NCBI RefSeq assembly: GCF_020379485.1
Contig: NC_063437.1
Location: 21,973,726-22,037,725, forward strand
Direction: 5' to 3'
DNA: 64,000 nucleotides
Source of the DNA: Brassica napus
Lineage: Eukaryota > Streptophyta > Magnoliopsida > Brassicales > Brassicaceae
The notes below the pieces were generated by a model, which had not been told where the DNA came from, made no database searches, and was given only the letters and a program-made list of their open reading frames with translations. Each line of letters starts with the position of its first letter. Within the stretch, counting starts at the first letter, position 1. Both the position numbers and the translations under genes were made by a program. This document shows positions 1-12,711 of the stretch, in pieces.

Positions 1-362
1 TTCTGCTCGGTATGGTTAGGTGGATCGGACCGGTGACAAGTAAATGCCATTAATTTACTTTGTATAATAGAACTAACGTACGGAATACGCAAGCAGATTA
101 ATTCAGGAAACTTTAATCCACAAATGCAAAACTATATGATATATTCCCTCATTTTCTTATTTTCGTCATTTTGTAACAAAGTTTTACTCTTTCAGTGATT
201 CTCTTACTACATTTAACATTTAGTTCCTAAAATTTTGTACCATTCATCAATTCTGGCAGTGTTAAATATCTCAAATATTAACACCGTCTTATTTCATTTA
301 TTTTACATAAAGAAAAATTAGATTTAGAGCTTCTCTTGAAAGAACGAAAAACAAAAGAAAGA
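1..362. promoter_or_regulatory. Upstream region of LACS1
   Basis: AT-rich non-coding sequence leading into the LACS1 start. I see no other gene in it. It presumably holds the LACS1 promoter and 5' UTR, but I could not assign a TATA box or a transcription start with confidence. Confidence 0.4.
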
Positions 363-3300
363 ATGAAGTCTTTCGCGGCGAAGGTGGAAGATGGAGTGAG
401 AGGGGAAAACGGGAAGCCGTCGGTAGGTCCGGTGTACCGGAATCTTTTGTCGGAAAAAGGTTTTCCTCCAATAGATTCTGATATAACCACTGCTTGGGAC
501 ATTTTCAGGTATATTACTATTAACAAAACTGTTATCGTCTTTTGTATGTAACTATTGTTGATAAATCTCTTTTGGGTTTTATTAGTAAATCAGTCAAGAA
601 ATTCCCTGACAACAAGATGCTTGGATGGCGTCGAATCGTCGATGAGAAGGTGATCTTTTAAAGTCTTCTTACTAAAAAGATAAAAAGTTATGTGTAAATA
701 TTTGTTTTATAAAAAAATAAAATATATATATTTGTTTTATAAGTGTATGTGTACGGATCGGTTAGGTTGGACCGTATATGTGGAAAACTTACAAGGAAGC
801 ATACGAAGAAGTTCTACAGATTGGCTCTGCATTACGTGCTCTTGGAGCTGAGCCTGTAAACATTTTTTACACACCTCTTTCTAAAAACAAACTCATTATT
901 CTTAGTGTTCTTGGAGATTAAAATATATATTGAAACAAAATGGTGTATGCATATATGTAGGGGTGTCGAGTGGGGATCTATGGAGTTAATTGTCCTCAGT
1001 GGATCATAGCAATGGAGGTCCATCTCTTTTGATTAAAAAATTCTCTTTTTTTATATATTAAAGTTTCTTACAAAATTTATACGAATTTTGTGGATACATT
1101 TAGGCATGTGCGGCTCACACTCTAATCTGTGTACCTCTATATGATACCTTGGGTAGGTTAAATTTTACAGTATTTTATTGTAGTGTTGCGGCTCAGAGTT
1201 ATTGACACATGAGTTAAACAAAAAATATTGTTCTGTAGGTTCTGGAGCAGTGGATTATATCGTTGATCACGCGGAAATCGATTTTGTATTCGTCCAAGAG
1301 ACCAAGATTAAAGGGGTTAAGATCTTTGAAAATTACTTTCAATAATAGTCATACATTTAATATACTATGTACGTGAATGATAAATTTTGTATGTTACTGA
1401 TATTTAGCTTCTTGAGCCAGACTGCAAATGTGCTAGACGGCTAAAAGCTATAGTTTCCTTCACTAATGTGAGCGAAGAGCATAACCTCAAGGCTTCAGAA
1501 GTCGGAGTCAAAACGTACTCTTGGTTCGATTTTCTCCAAATGGTTCGTCTCTCGTTTTATTTTCTAAAAGAATAGTTATGTAACTTTACGTTAGTACAAT
1601 ACTACAATCTACTAGGTAATAACCCGCGCCTTGCGCGGGATGTAATTATTAGTTTTGTTATTTTTAATAAAGACATATTAAATATGATATCGGTTCGATT
1701 TTAAGTTATTTTTTTGGTTTTTAATCTCCTAAAATATAACTATTATTTTAAATTAATATTTATTTTGGTTTGTTCTGTTAGAATGTTTGATTTTTTAGTC
1801 TTTTTGGTAAAAACCAAAAATTACTATTATTTGTTTATTTTCATGTTATAAATTTTAGATAATCTTCATGTCGAACCAATGGTTTCATATCATAGTTTGT
1901 AAGCGGATAATAGTTCAAGAAAAAGAAAAAAAAATTATTAAAACAAATCATTTCACTACAATTTGGTCGGTAGTGAAAGAAGCATTAAGAAAAAAATATT
2001 TTAACTTCAAAAAAAAAATAGATACTTTAGTGGTGGTAAATACTTATAAAGTGCTCACATCAAGGTGCACATGTATATGTATGTAAAAGTATATAAGAAT
2101 AAATGACAAATATATAAAGATATTGTTAATTAATATTAAATGATATTTTTGTTCTAAATAATATTAAATAATACATGAAAGATAAAATTAAAATTAATTA
2201 AAAATTAAAAAGGCCTTGACTTTACTGAAATTTTTTCATATAAAGAAAAATCAATTGTATCCGTAAATAGAGGTGGACACAGATCGAATATCTTGGTATT
2301 TAGAAGCATTCAAGTCGATTCAATCTTTAGCCACCTGGATAGTCGGTGACTCTGATAACCGAAATGATTTAGAATTTTAAAGAATATCCTATTTGATCTG
2401 TAAATAAAATAAAATTTATAAAATAATTGAAAAATTTAATAATAACATTTTATTACAAAATAAAATATTATTTAACTTTTTAAACTTTAATACCTATTAT
2501 AATAAATTTAATTCATAAAATATTGTAAACTTATATAAACTACTCCCTCCGTTTTTTAATATAAGTCGTTTTACAGCTATACACGTAGATTAAGAAAACC
2601 ATTAATTTTTTATATTTTCTAAACAAAAACATCATTAACTATTTACCTAACCACAATTCAATCAATAGAAAAATATAAGATATATTACCATTGGTCATAC
2701 AACATTAATTATTAATAAATTTTACATAGAAAACCGAAAACGACATATAATTTGGAACAAAAAAGTTTCTCTAAAACGACTTATAATAAAAAACGGAGGG
2801 AGTATAATATATATAACATATATATAATTTTGTACATATATGTATATATATGCATATAACATATCAAATTTGATATCCGTTCCTAAAAATATTGGAATTT
2901 GTGATTTTTTTTAATTGTATTTTAGTAACTGATTTGCTTCGTAGAGTTACGGATATCCATATTTTTTTGTTCAAATCAAAACGGATAACAAATCGAATCA
3001 AAATTTAGAAATGTTTTGCCTGACTTTATCCATAAACAATAAAAATAATATATATAGTTTAGATTTTGATTCGTTATTTGTTTTGATTCGAAACGAAAAA
3101 TCCAAAGTTTTATTGAAACCATGCATATGAGTTTTATATTAAAAATATAAAGTATATAGTGTGAACACATTTATGAATATAATGTGAACGCGTTAGCATA
3201 TTTATTATCAAATCATTGTGAGACTGCCACGTGTTTATTATAGTGTGAATGTATTTATTACAATGCTTCTCCTTTAATATATAAGGGATATGAAATAGTC

Positions 3301-5852
3301 GGACCATTCTTTGAGGTATTTAATAACAGGCACATGTTGACCTAACTTACGGCATTTGATTTATTGTGCATATGCACAGTAATAAATGAGTTAAGTCCCA
3401 CACACATATGCATTGATGACTGATGATAAAATATCTTTTTGTTGACTGATTGAGCAGGGATGTGAGAAACCGGAAGAGACTACCCCGCCTAAGCCGTTTA
3501 ATATATGCACCATAATGTACACGAGCGGCACGAGTGGTGACCCTAAAGGTGTGGTTTTGACTCATGAAGCTGTGGCCACTTACATTGTTGGCATGGATCT
3601 TTTCATGGACCAGTTCGAAGACAAGGTAAACTATATGTATGAATCGTCTTTAACAAAATACCAAAAATATATCCGTGTTTAAATTAATCCAAGGAACAAA
3701 AACAAAACTTCTTGAATGTTAAAAAAGTACTATTAGACTAACACCATTACATTTACAACTATTTATCTTGTGTTTCTGCTTAAAATGCATAAGGAATTGC
3801 CAGTAAACGTTGTCTTAATCCTCTATTTTCTTTGGGTCGGTCAAATACAAGCAGATGACAGATGAGGATGTGTATCTCTCCTTCTTGCCGTTGGCTCACA
3901 TTCTTGACCGTATGAATGAAGAATACTTCTTCCGCAAAGGGGCTTCCATTGGCTATTACCATGGAGTATGTTAATCTCTTAAGAAACACAAATATTCATC
4001 AAATTGTGGAATAAGATAGATAAAGGAATCACTAAGAGACTTGAATATATACATGTTGATGTGTTTTGCGTAGGATTTGAATGTGTTACGCGATGACATT
4101 CAAGAATTGAAACCAACTTATCTAGCTGGAGTTCCAAGAGTGTTTGAGAGAATCCACGAGGGTATTCAAAAGGCTCTTCAGGAACTTAACCCGAGAAGGA
4201 GATTTATCTTCAATGCTCTCTACAAGCAGTAAGCAACTTCATCGTTAAATGCTCTATTTTCTTCTTACTTCTATGTTCTCTAATGATGTAACATTGCAAA
4301 ACAAAATGATGGATGATGCAGTAAGCTTGCATGGTTAAATCGTGGATACTCTCATAGCAAAGCTTCACCCATGGCTGACTTCATAGCCTTCAGAAAGGTT
4401 TAAACCAGTTAAAATAATAATTTTCTTCTTCATATTTTGAGAGTTTAGTTTTGTTTTTGGTCATTACATAAACAAGTCACGGTTTTTTATTATTTATGTT
4501 AAAGATTAGAGATAAATTGGGAGGTCGAATCCGGTTGCTTGTATCTGGAGGAGCACCTTTGAGCACAGAGATTGAAGAGTTCTTGAGAGTTACTTGTTGT
4601 TGCTTTGTCGTCCAAGGCTACGGTATATACACTCATTCTAGGGTTTATTCTCTATGTTTCGTGTTTCTCAAGGAAAGTCAATGGTGATGTGATTGTTTTG
4701 AATAGGTCTGACGGAGACGCTTGGAGGAACGGCTATGGGCTTCCCGGACGAGATGTGTATGCTAGGGACAGTCGGTATACCGGCGGTTTACAACGAGATA
4801 CGGCTTGAGGAGGTGGCTGAAATGGGCTACGACCCACTTGGTGAAAATCCTGCAGGCGAGATCTGTATAAGAGGAAAATGTTTGTTTTCTGGTTATTACA
4901 AGAACCCTGAACTTACTCAAGAAGTCATGAAAGACGGATGGTTCCATACAGGTGACTGACTGGATAAAAAAAAAATCTATTGTTCTGATTCTGGTCTCTA
5001 AATTGTTCTTGACGTGGGTCATGTTGGTCTTTTTTACAGGAGATATTGGTGAGATTCAATCAAATGGAGTACTTAAGATAATTGATCGTAAGAAGAATTT
5101 GATCAAACTCTCTCAAGGGGAGTACGTTGCTCTTGAGAACTTGGAAAACATCTACGGTCAAAACTCTCTTGTCCAAGATGTAAGTTTCTGAACTCTGAAT
5201 CATGATTTCTTGTAAAGCAAGCAAGCAAGCCTTTTAGGGTTTCTCCTAAATTTTCATCTAGTTGTTGTCTGTTTATTCTTAGATATGGGTTTATGGAGAC
5301 AGCTTCAAATCAATGCTTGTCGCGGTGATTGTTCCAAACCAAGAAACCGTAAAACGGTGGGCTAAAGAACTTGGTTTTACTAAACCATTCGAAGAACTAT
5401 GTTCTCTCTCGGAGTTTCAAGAGCACATCATTTCAGAACTGAAGTCCACGGCAGAGAAGAACAAGGTTTGTTTAACCTGGTTTGATTTAATCTATATCAA
5501 ATTTCTTCAGTTAAAGTTACTAACAGAAACTAATCGTGGATTTGAAAAAAAATATATATATAGCTAAGAAAGTTTGAGTACATCAAAGCAGTGACGGTGG
5601 AGACAAAACCTTTCGATGTAGCGAGAGACTTAGTGACTGCAACGCTCAAGAACCGGAGGAACAACCTGCTCAAGTATTATCAGGTTTCAAATTTTCTTTG
5701 TTTCACTTTTTTTGTAGATCAGTTTTTTCTTAAAAAATTTAGTTATTTATAGACTAATAAATATAAATGTGTGCTCCGTTCAGTCCTAACGTTTCATTAT
5801 ACAGGTACAAGTCGACGAGATGTACAGAAAATTGGCGTCAAAGAAAATCTGA
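363..5852 (+). CDS. LACS1: Long-chain acyl-CoA synthetase 1 (LACS1/CER8)
   Basis: ATP-dependent acyl-CoA synthetase that activates long and very-long-chain fatty acids for cutin and wax synthesis, at the ER. Seventeen exons join with GT-AG borders: 363-508, 586-649, 766-855, 961-1017, 1104-1152, 1239-1315, 1408-1542, 3458-3625, 3855-3965, 4074-4228, 4322-4397, 4505-4622, 4706-4951, 5040-5179, 5283-5465, 5564-5683, 5805-5852. They give 1983 nt and 660 aa, the length I recall for Arabidopsis LACS1. The start at [12 protein letters not shown] matches the family; an in-frame ATG lies 27 nt upstream. Visible motifs are the AMP-binding loop [11 protein letters not shown] (about residue 227), [10 protein letters not shown] across exons 12/13, HTGDIGE, and [16 protein letters not shown]. 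No lesion was found. Intron 7 (1543-3457) is 1.9 kb and filled with transposon sequence. Cytosolic face versus lumen cannot be read from the sequence. Confidence 0.95.
1612..3300. mobile_element. Helitron-like insertion filling LACS1 intron 7
   Basis: AT-rich sequence opening with TCTACTAGGTAATAACCCGC and a short palindrome CCCGCGCCTTGCGCGGG (1622-1638), of a type common at the 5' ends of crucifer repeats. The far end near 3270-3295 reads CTCCTTTAATATATAAGG. I found no terminal inverted repeats and no target duplication, which fits a Helitron but does not prove it. It carries a nested Stowaway MITE. No coding capacity is recognised. Confidence 0.4.
2543..2802. mobile_element. Stowaway-type MITE (BraSto-like)
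   Basis: 260-bp element starting CTCCCTCCGTTTTTTAATA and ending with its near-exact inverted complement (ATAAAAAACGGAGGGAG). It is flanked by TA on both sides, the Tc1/mariner target duplication. Size and termini match the Brassica Stowaway family. It is nested inside the larger insertion in LACS1 intron 7 and has no coding capacity. Confidence 0.9.
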
Positions 5853-6955
5853 AAGTGTTGCGCTGATGTGTGTGCTACTATTGATAATTATGTTATATAT
5901 AATGCCAATAATTGATAGACATGAGCCTTATGCTTTCTGTAATGAAGATAAAGATGAGGAAACTCATATCTTCGTTTGATACAGTTTAGTACGTCATGCA
6001 TGTGAGTTATAACAAAGATAGTTGATGAAGCAACTTATATTCATAAAAGTCTCTGGTAGTAAACACTTGACTCTCTTTGTTAAGGAACCAGTGGGTCTCT
6101 CTAAGTTTGCCTTTTGGTCATATACTTTTTAAACCATCAAGAGTTTATGTACTTTTGCTTTCGATTGCAAACGTGGCCTTGTTTGGGACAATGATTATGT
6201 ACCTTCTGTTTGGGATTATCACTCACCGTAAAGGTCAATACAGACATACTAAATCCAATGGCGTTGCCATGCACTCACTAGACAAAAAGTAGTATAACCT
6301 CATCAGTTTGTTTTTCTTTTCTTCTTCTTTTTTTCCTTCCTTGTTCTGTTCAATTGAACATTTTCATATACACACACACGCATGGCTGCAAAATAGCATA
6401 AAGAAAAAAGTTAATATGCATGGTAATCTGCTTTTTACTTTTTGTTCATTTCTTAATTTGTGGGATTTGTTCTTCTTTTTACCCTTTTCCAACAAGTCTA
6501 TGCACTTAGGGGAATACACAATCTTTGATCGCTGCTATGTTTCACAACCATTAAAAAGACTTGCCACTATCGCTGCTATGTTTTTCTTTTCCTCAAATAT
6601 ATTTTATATAGACTATGATCGGTAATATATAAAATTATTATGCAATTCAAAAGTTGTAGCGAATCATATTTACCAAAATACTGCCATTCATGTTTATCTT
6701 GTTAGATTGCGATTCATGTTAACTATGCTACCAACCAATGTTTAATAGTATTTTAGTTTTGCAGTAAACTAAAATTTTCTTGCCTAGTTATGCATGGTTG
6801 CATCGCTGAAAAAAAACATCAGTAGGTGACATTACCTTAGGAATTTTAGATCTACATCTGCCTCATGAAAACGAAGTGATCCGTTTCTTTAAAACAATTA
6901 TACAAACAAAACCTTAATTTATACATATTATTACAATACTACATAGAGACTATAA
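5853..6955. other. LACS1-WRKY23 intergenic region
   Basis: Holds the LACS1 3' UTR/terminator region and the WRKY23 3' flank, with the two genes facing each other. Open frames of 60-105 codons here are T-rich and show no codon pattern, so I reject them as genes. In Arabidopsis an RNA helicase gene (At2g47250, from memory) sits between these two genes. No trace of it is visible. Confidence 0.6.
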
Positions 6956-8144
6956 CTACTCTTCCTTCAACATATGACACGGGACAACATCCTGAAGAAG
7001 TCCATTATCTCTAACCAAACCTCGACTCTTCTTCACACGTTCATCATCACCATACCCATGTGTGTGGCTGTTAACGTACTGTCCGACTCCTCCAAAACAA
7101 GACAAGACTTCTTGTTGTTGGTGGTAATGGACAAGCTGTTGGAACTGAGGAGATATTAGTGTTGAGCTCTCCATTGGAAACCCAAAGTTACCACCAAGAT
7201 TTGAAGCAACTCCTGACGATCCGAAGAAGCCTCCACCGGGGACTGGACGAGACATGAGTGGACTAATATTGTGTGTGTGTTGACCTTCGTAGGTCGTAAC
7301 CACAGTGCTTGGATCTCTGAACGATCTCTCTACTCTCTTCTTCACGTTACATGAAGCTGTTGTGCAACGGTAGTAACTCCTACAAAACAAAACAGCATCA
7401 TATATTATATATACAAAATTAACTTCATAAACTTAGGGTTAATTAACATATTCTCATTTGTTTGTTTACCTAGGAAAAGGACTGTTTTTGACAGCTTTCT
7501 GACCATATTTTCTCCAGCGATAACCATCTTCGAGATGATCAACCTCACTCTTTGTCATGAAGGCTACTCTTGGCTCTCTTTGTCGCTTCAGGCTATTATT
7601 CTTTGGTTTCACCCTGTTCATACACAATAAAACATCCATTTAAATGCTTTACTTTATGAAACCATTTTCTCTCTAACTCTATTTCTCGAACTTATTAATT
7701 TTCCTTCACTTTCAGTGAGACAAAATGAGACTCTTACTGTTTATTAGTATCACTCTTATTTTGTTCCTCTTCTTCTTGATTTTCTCTTTTAGCTTTCTCT
7801 TCGTTTACAGCCTCGCTTGACGCCGAGGAAAACGAGGACGAGTTAGGTGTCGCTGGTGAATTTATCAGAAAATGATCCGAACAAAAAGATTCCACCCTTG
7901 ACGTCACTGACTTATCTGTAGTCGCGTTTGATGGTGGAGCTTGAAAGATAGTTGAATCAGCAGAAGGCAGTTTAACAAACGGTTGCGTTTGCGGTTGGAA
8001 CGTTTCAAGAAGAAATGAATGAGGTGAAGCAGCAGCAATGTCCTGAGAACCTAATAACTCAAATGAATCCCTCTCAGCCGCCATCAAATCTCCAAACTCC
8101 CAAACGCTTAGAGACGACGGGTGATAAAAACTAGTAAACTCCAT
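6956..8144 (-). CDS. WRKY23: WRKY transcription factor 23
   Basis: Group IIc WRKY transcription factor; nuclear, binds W-boxes. Arabidopsis WRKY23 acts in auxin-dependent root and embryo development and in nematode feeding sites. Three exons on the minus strand (7738-8144, 7470-7613, 6956-7379) give 975 nt and 324 aa. The chosen start [15 protein letters not shown] matches the Arabidopsis N-terminus; an in-frame ATG 48 nt upstream has no such match. WRKYGQK falls at residues 169-175 in exon 2, and the CX4C...HTH zinc ligands are in exon 3 (CTTASC, GQHTHN). The intron inside the WRKY domain sits at PFPR/SYY, its usual place. The C-terminus ends [11 protein letters not shown], as in Arabidopsis. 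Intact. Confidence 0.95.
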
Positions 8145-8570
8145 TGCTTTCTTTCCAAGTTTCCAAGAAAGTAAATAAAAAGTTGTAAACACGTACGGTT
8201 AACTTAAACAGAGTACCGCGCCAGAACAGAGATGGACAAGAAAAAATATAAACCAATAAAGAAGAGAGGTGATGAGAAAGAAGAGAGGAGAGAGGACTAA
8301 TTATTGTGCAGGAGTTGATGATGTTTGTCATTGTGTTGTTTAAATGGAGAGAGCTGGGTTTGGTGCTGACCGTCAGTAGCAGGTCGTTATTCAACACGAA
8401 AGTTACAGTAACCGGTCACCGGCCAAGTTTTTTCAAAATTGTAGCCATTGGTCAACGCGTTAGTCAGAGAAAAAACACACGGTGAAAGTTTTAATACGTC
8501 CGGTTTTGACTGGTTCAATAGTTAACCGGTTTTAACGCGCTAGTGTGAACGAGAACGAAAATAAATAAAA
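8145..8570 (-). promoter_or_regulatory. WRKY23 upstream region with W-boxes
   Basis: The first 430 bp upstream of WRKY23 contain TTGACC (minus, 8450-8455) and TTGACT (plus, 8506-8511), both matching the W-box core TTGAC[C/T]. GC-richer CCGGT repeats lie around 8410-8530. W-boxes in WRKY promoters commonly mediate auto- or cross-regulation. Function here is inferred. Confidence 0.45.
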
Positions 8571-9554
8571 AAGCGTTGGTGTTTGTTTTGGCTGCATGGG
8601 AATATTAATGTGAACATAAAACTTGTCTTTTTCTTTAAAACAAAAAAATTCCTTTTAAAGTTCTTTAAATAGCTTAAAGATATATCATAGACATATCTCA
8701 CCGATAAGATGTGTTCCTTTCTCAAGCCAAGATACATTTGTGGACGGTGAGACTGTTGTCCGTGAATATTGATTTCAGTCACAATTATATAAGCAGTGAT
8801 GTAACCTGAGGATTAAGAAGTCTAAATACAAATCAAATTTCATAGTACTGCCTCGGTGTAATTGTAGATGATGGTGGATATGTAAATAACAAGGTCGTTT
8901 ATTACATCAATTTTTTTAAAAAAAATTGTGATTCACTATGCTTTTGAAGAATGAATAATAATAATAATAATAATAAAATGGTGGACAATAAGAAAATTCG
9001 TATCATATAAATGGAAAAAGGCCGAATTTAATGGACCGTGTTCACATCTTCTTTTGTCCTTTGGAATGTGATTGATTATATGTTAAAGAAAACTGATAAA
9101 AGCCTGGCGCAGCTAGTATATTCTTCTTGTACAACTTCGTATGGTGGAATTAATGCTATAAAACAACAAAGATAAAAAGGGATTCAGTCTAAGAAAAATA
9201 TCCAAATAACGCTCAAAACGTGTAGAACTATAATATAACGTCACTAGCTCACTATGTATATTGTATATTTTCCATCTTGCGAAACAGTACCTACTGAATA
9301 TATGTCATTATACTTGTCAAGAGAAAAATTTATGTAAAAAAAAACATATGAAGCTTATTTTAAGGTAGATGAACACGTATACGGCGTTCCTGCCTTAAAA
9401 ATTCGAAATAAATTAAATAACTTCTCAAGGTAGAGATACTGTAGAGTCCTGAATTTATTTTAAACTTAATTTTTGTTATAACCCAAGGTATCTGGATATA
9501 CCCTTATTTGCGTTTTCTCATCACCACCTTAGTAAGTTTGATTTTAATACATTA

Positions 9555-9749
9555 GAGCACCATTAATTAACCGGGGTGCTTAAGTGGAGTGTTTAATAAG
9601 TTTTGGATTTAACAAAAAAAAAATATCCTAATAAAATTAAAAGTGCTTGAGGGGTGCTTAATTAAGCTGGTATTTGAAAGGTGCTTAATCATTTTTTAGT
9701 AAAAAATTGATTAAACAATCCATTAGAAGTGTTAGGGTTAAAGATGGTC
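9555..9749. mobile_element. Tourist/Harbinger-type MITE
   Basis: 195-bp element between TTA trinucleotides (9552-9554 and 9750-9752). It starts GAGCACCATTAATTAACC and ends with a related inverted sequence, GGGTTAAAGATGGTC. TTA duplication and these termini fit non-autonomous PIF/Harbinger elements. The same terminus type recurs at 61542, at the end of the element carrying a Harbinger transposase. Confidence 0.65.
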
Positions 9750-10790
9750 TTAGTAGCACCAATTATTGATGTGCCTATGTATATATACAAAATGGCTACT
9801 TAATAATTATTTTAATTATAAAAATTGGTGGGTCCAAAGCAAATTCGGAATATCTTTTTTTAAATCTGGAATATATTAAATCTTAAGGTCCCTGATTTAT
9901 ATAACTCCTGCATGCTTCATCAATTTTTTTTTATGTTTATAACCAGCGGTGATCCCTATGACACAAAAAGATAAAGGTAAAAGAAAAGTCATGATTTGAA
10001 TTTCTCTTTTTGTTTCTTTACCTATTTTCCAAACAGAATTTGCTTTATCCTTTCTAAATTCTTACCTAGGTTTTGTAAATTTATATCAAGAATTAAGTTG
10101 CTTGTTTTTTGTTCAATGGGAAAAAGAAGAAGAAGAAGCACGCACGTGTGGTGTACCATGGGGGAAGAATGAGTAGTGACCCACTCCCGTATAATTTGCT
10201 TGCAAACCTAGCTCTTCTTTCGCATGCTTCCATGATTTTGTTTTTCCCCTTGTTAGTATAACAATTTTGGTTTTTTTAATATAAATTTTATTTTCTACAA
10301 TCGTGGGTCATGTAGTTCTCTGGTCTCTATCGGATGCATGTAGCTTATAGGCTTATAGCCTTATAGTATCAGTTTTACCTACCTATATATTGAACTAACC
10401 TACAACATTTGTTAGTTGTGTTTTCGCATTTATCTTATACAGTGTTCATTTTTTTGTATGAGTATGAAGTTTGCGTATCTATTTGTTAATGGGAACGTTT
10501 TAGAAAAGAAGAAAAGGGTTTCAATCAAGATTGGTAAAACGCGGGGCTCGGTGTTAGCGTTGGGTTGCGCACATTGATGGTGGCGTATGTTACTCCTGCG
10601 ATTGCAAATATCACACGTATCCCGTTTGTCGGCTCGTCGGTCCTACGATTCCACCTGGGACCTGCCAGAAATCCAGTGGCCCATTTTTATCCTTCATCCG
10701 CATACAAATATTAGATGGACGTGAAATTAAAGGTCCAAAGGTGCAATTTAAATAACGATATTATGGTTTCGAATGGTAAATTAGAAAAGG

Positions 10791-10844
10791 TAGATTAGCA
10801 TCACCGAACGATAAAGATAGATTAGCATCACCGAACGATAAAGA
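10791..10844. repeat. 27-bp tandem duplication
   Basis: The unit TAGATTAGCATCACCGAACG plus ATAAAGA (10791-10817) is repeated exactly at 10818-10844. Perfect identity suggests a recent event. No function is apparent. Confidence 0.85.
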
Positions 10845-12396
10845 TAAATATATTTATATATTTTTACAGAAAGGTTGCTTCTTGGATACGTCTAGGATCT
10901 CTAAAGCGTCGTAGATATATATAATAGGAGAAATAAGGGTAATAAAAGTTTTTAAAAGAGCTACATTCAAAGTAGATACATAATTTGATAATTATCATTA
11001 AAATTGTTATATATATTAAATTTCACTCCGGTCACGAGTCACTAGTCTTCCACTATACCACGTATTGCTGCCGCGGTTCATAAAACATTAGTTTAGAATA
11101 TTGGGACATATATCATATAATATAGTCAGGCCGTTGATATTTGAATTTAAAAGTTAATACTTCACGTTCCACTATATAGATAGACACGTATATATATTAT
11201 TGTTTAGTGTTTATATTAATTTATGCATACCCATTGCCACACACAAAACAAATTTGGTATTCTGGTGCACATGGCGTCGAAAGAACTGTATATGGATGAT
11301 TATTTTCTCAATGAAAAAATTATATGGATGAACTTTATAATATGTTACCACTTATTCACGTATGTCTCAAATTATTATTAATTACTTCATCGCTATTTTT
11401 AATATATCATACGTCATATCATAAAGTAGAACACTACAATGTACATAATACGTGACTATATATGCATTTTAAATCATATATAGTGTATTTAAATCTAAAT
11501 GTGTTCCCTATCAAGAGAAACCTTCCAGAGGAGTAGAGAAGGCATGAATCAAGGGATATGTCACAGCATTATGTTTTTCATGGATACTTTTGTCTCGTGA
11601 ATTCACAAGTAGCAATCAATTCCCTAATTGAATGCCTTTTTGCTATTTTAATTGAAAGGAAATACTCAAAACGCAACTCTTATCTCATGTGTTGACTCAA
11701 TTAAGATCTTTTACAATACTAAAATGAAGCTGTGAATGAGTTAAAACAAAAATTAATAAACGTTGTGTTGGTATCTCACATGGGTAAGTTAAGGTAAACG
11801 CATTTTGAGATCTTATTTTATTTGTTAATCGCCGCAGCAAACATAATGCTAGATTATTTCTAAAATATTTTGTCGGACTAATTGACGCAGATAACTCAAT
11901 GGGAATTATTTTATGGACCAAACATTTGTGGCGTTAATTCATGGCCTACATAATACTTACAAAGCCCAACGTTTAACGTTCTTCTCTCAATACAACATCG
12001 TTGTGGGTTTTATTGGTTCAATACTAATTGTGTTGGTCTCCTTTGTATTTCTTTTCTAACTAAACAGATTCTTCATTGTTTATAAAACGGACTTGTGTTG
12101 CGTTCTTTCTTATTTATATACATAGACGCCTCTTTTTACAAGAATTCTGTAAGTCTTCGTTAATGATTTCCGCATACTCCCATGGAACAATATTTATCGA
12201 ATTATCAATTAGGTTTCAGATATTCTTCCCAAATCATATATATTTCCTGAATTTGTATATCGGTCTCAAATCAGCAACACACCCCGAATTTGTTTCTACA
12301 TAGCACAATACAACCACTCAAGACAATTAAATAAACACGAACAATTATAATAAAGTTTAAAACTCCATCAAGATATACAAAATGTTAATAAGGTCG

Positions 12397-12711
12397 TTAA
12401 ACACAATCAGTTTCGGTCAAAGCCTGAAACATAGTCTGCATGACTCTCACTTTCCTTTCCAAAGCCAAAATATAATCAGCCGTTTGCCTTAAGAGTCCAT
12501 CCAAACCTGCTGAAGATGATTTAGTGTTGGGAACAAGCTCTTTCAGAGTCTTGACTCGTCTATGAATGGCGCGAGACGGTCTTCTAATAGCTTCCACACT
12601 TTTCTTGGGTCGGATCATGATCTTCTTCACAAGTGCCCTTCGTGCTCTTTGTCTTCTCATCAGAACCCAAATTGATTCCTTTCTTTGTCCTTCTAATGTT
12701 ACTCCTCCCAT
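12397..12711 (-). CDS. UPB1: UPBEAT1 bHLH-like transcription factor
   Basis: Small bHLH-type regulator. In Arabidopsis UPB1 represses peroxidase genes in the root and so sets the reactive-oxygen balance at the transition from proliferation to differentiation. One exon of 104 aa. Conserved family segments are TLEGQRKESIWVLMRRQRA near the N-terminus, a basic stretch, the helix-loop-helix core HRRVKTLKELVPNT and LLRQTADYILALE, and the end ALTETDCV. Start and length match Arabidopsis UPB1. The coding frame is intact. Confidence 0.93.
   Translation of the reverse strand: MGGVTLEGQRKESIWVLMRRQRARRALVKKIMIRPKKSVEAIRRPSRAIHRRVKTLKELVPNTKSSSAGLDGLLRQTADYILALERKVRVMQTMFQALTETDCV

Larger units (their letters stand above)
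8571..12396. other. Gene-free intergenic region between WRKY23 and UPB1
   Basis: AT-rich DNA of 3.8 kb without a supported gene. It contains a small Harbinger-type MITE (9555-9749), an (AAT)n run near 8955 and a 27-bp tandem duplication (10791-10844). The remainder may hold distal regulatory DNA of WRKY23 or UPB1, but nothing specific can be named. Confidence 0.6.
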
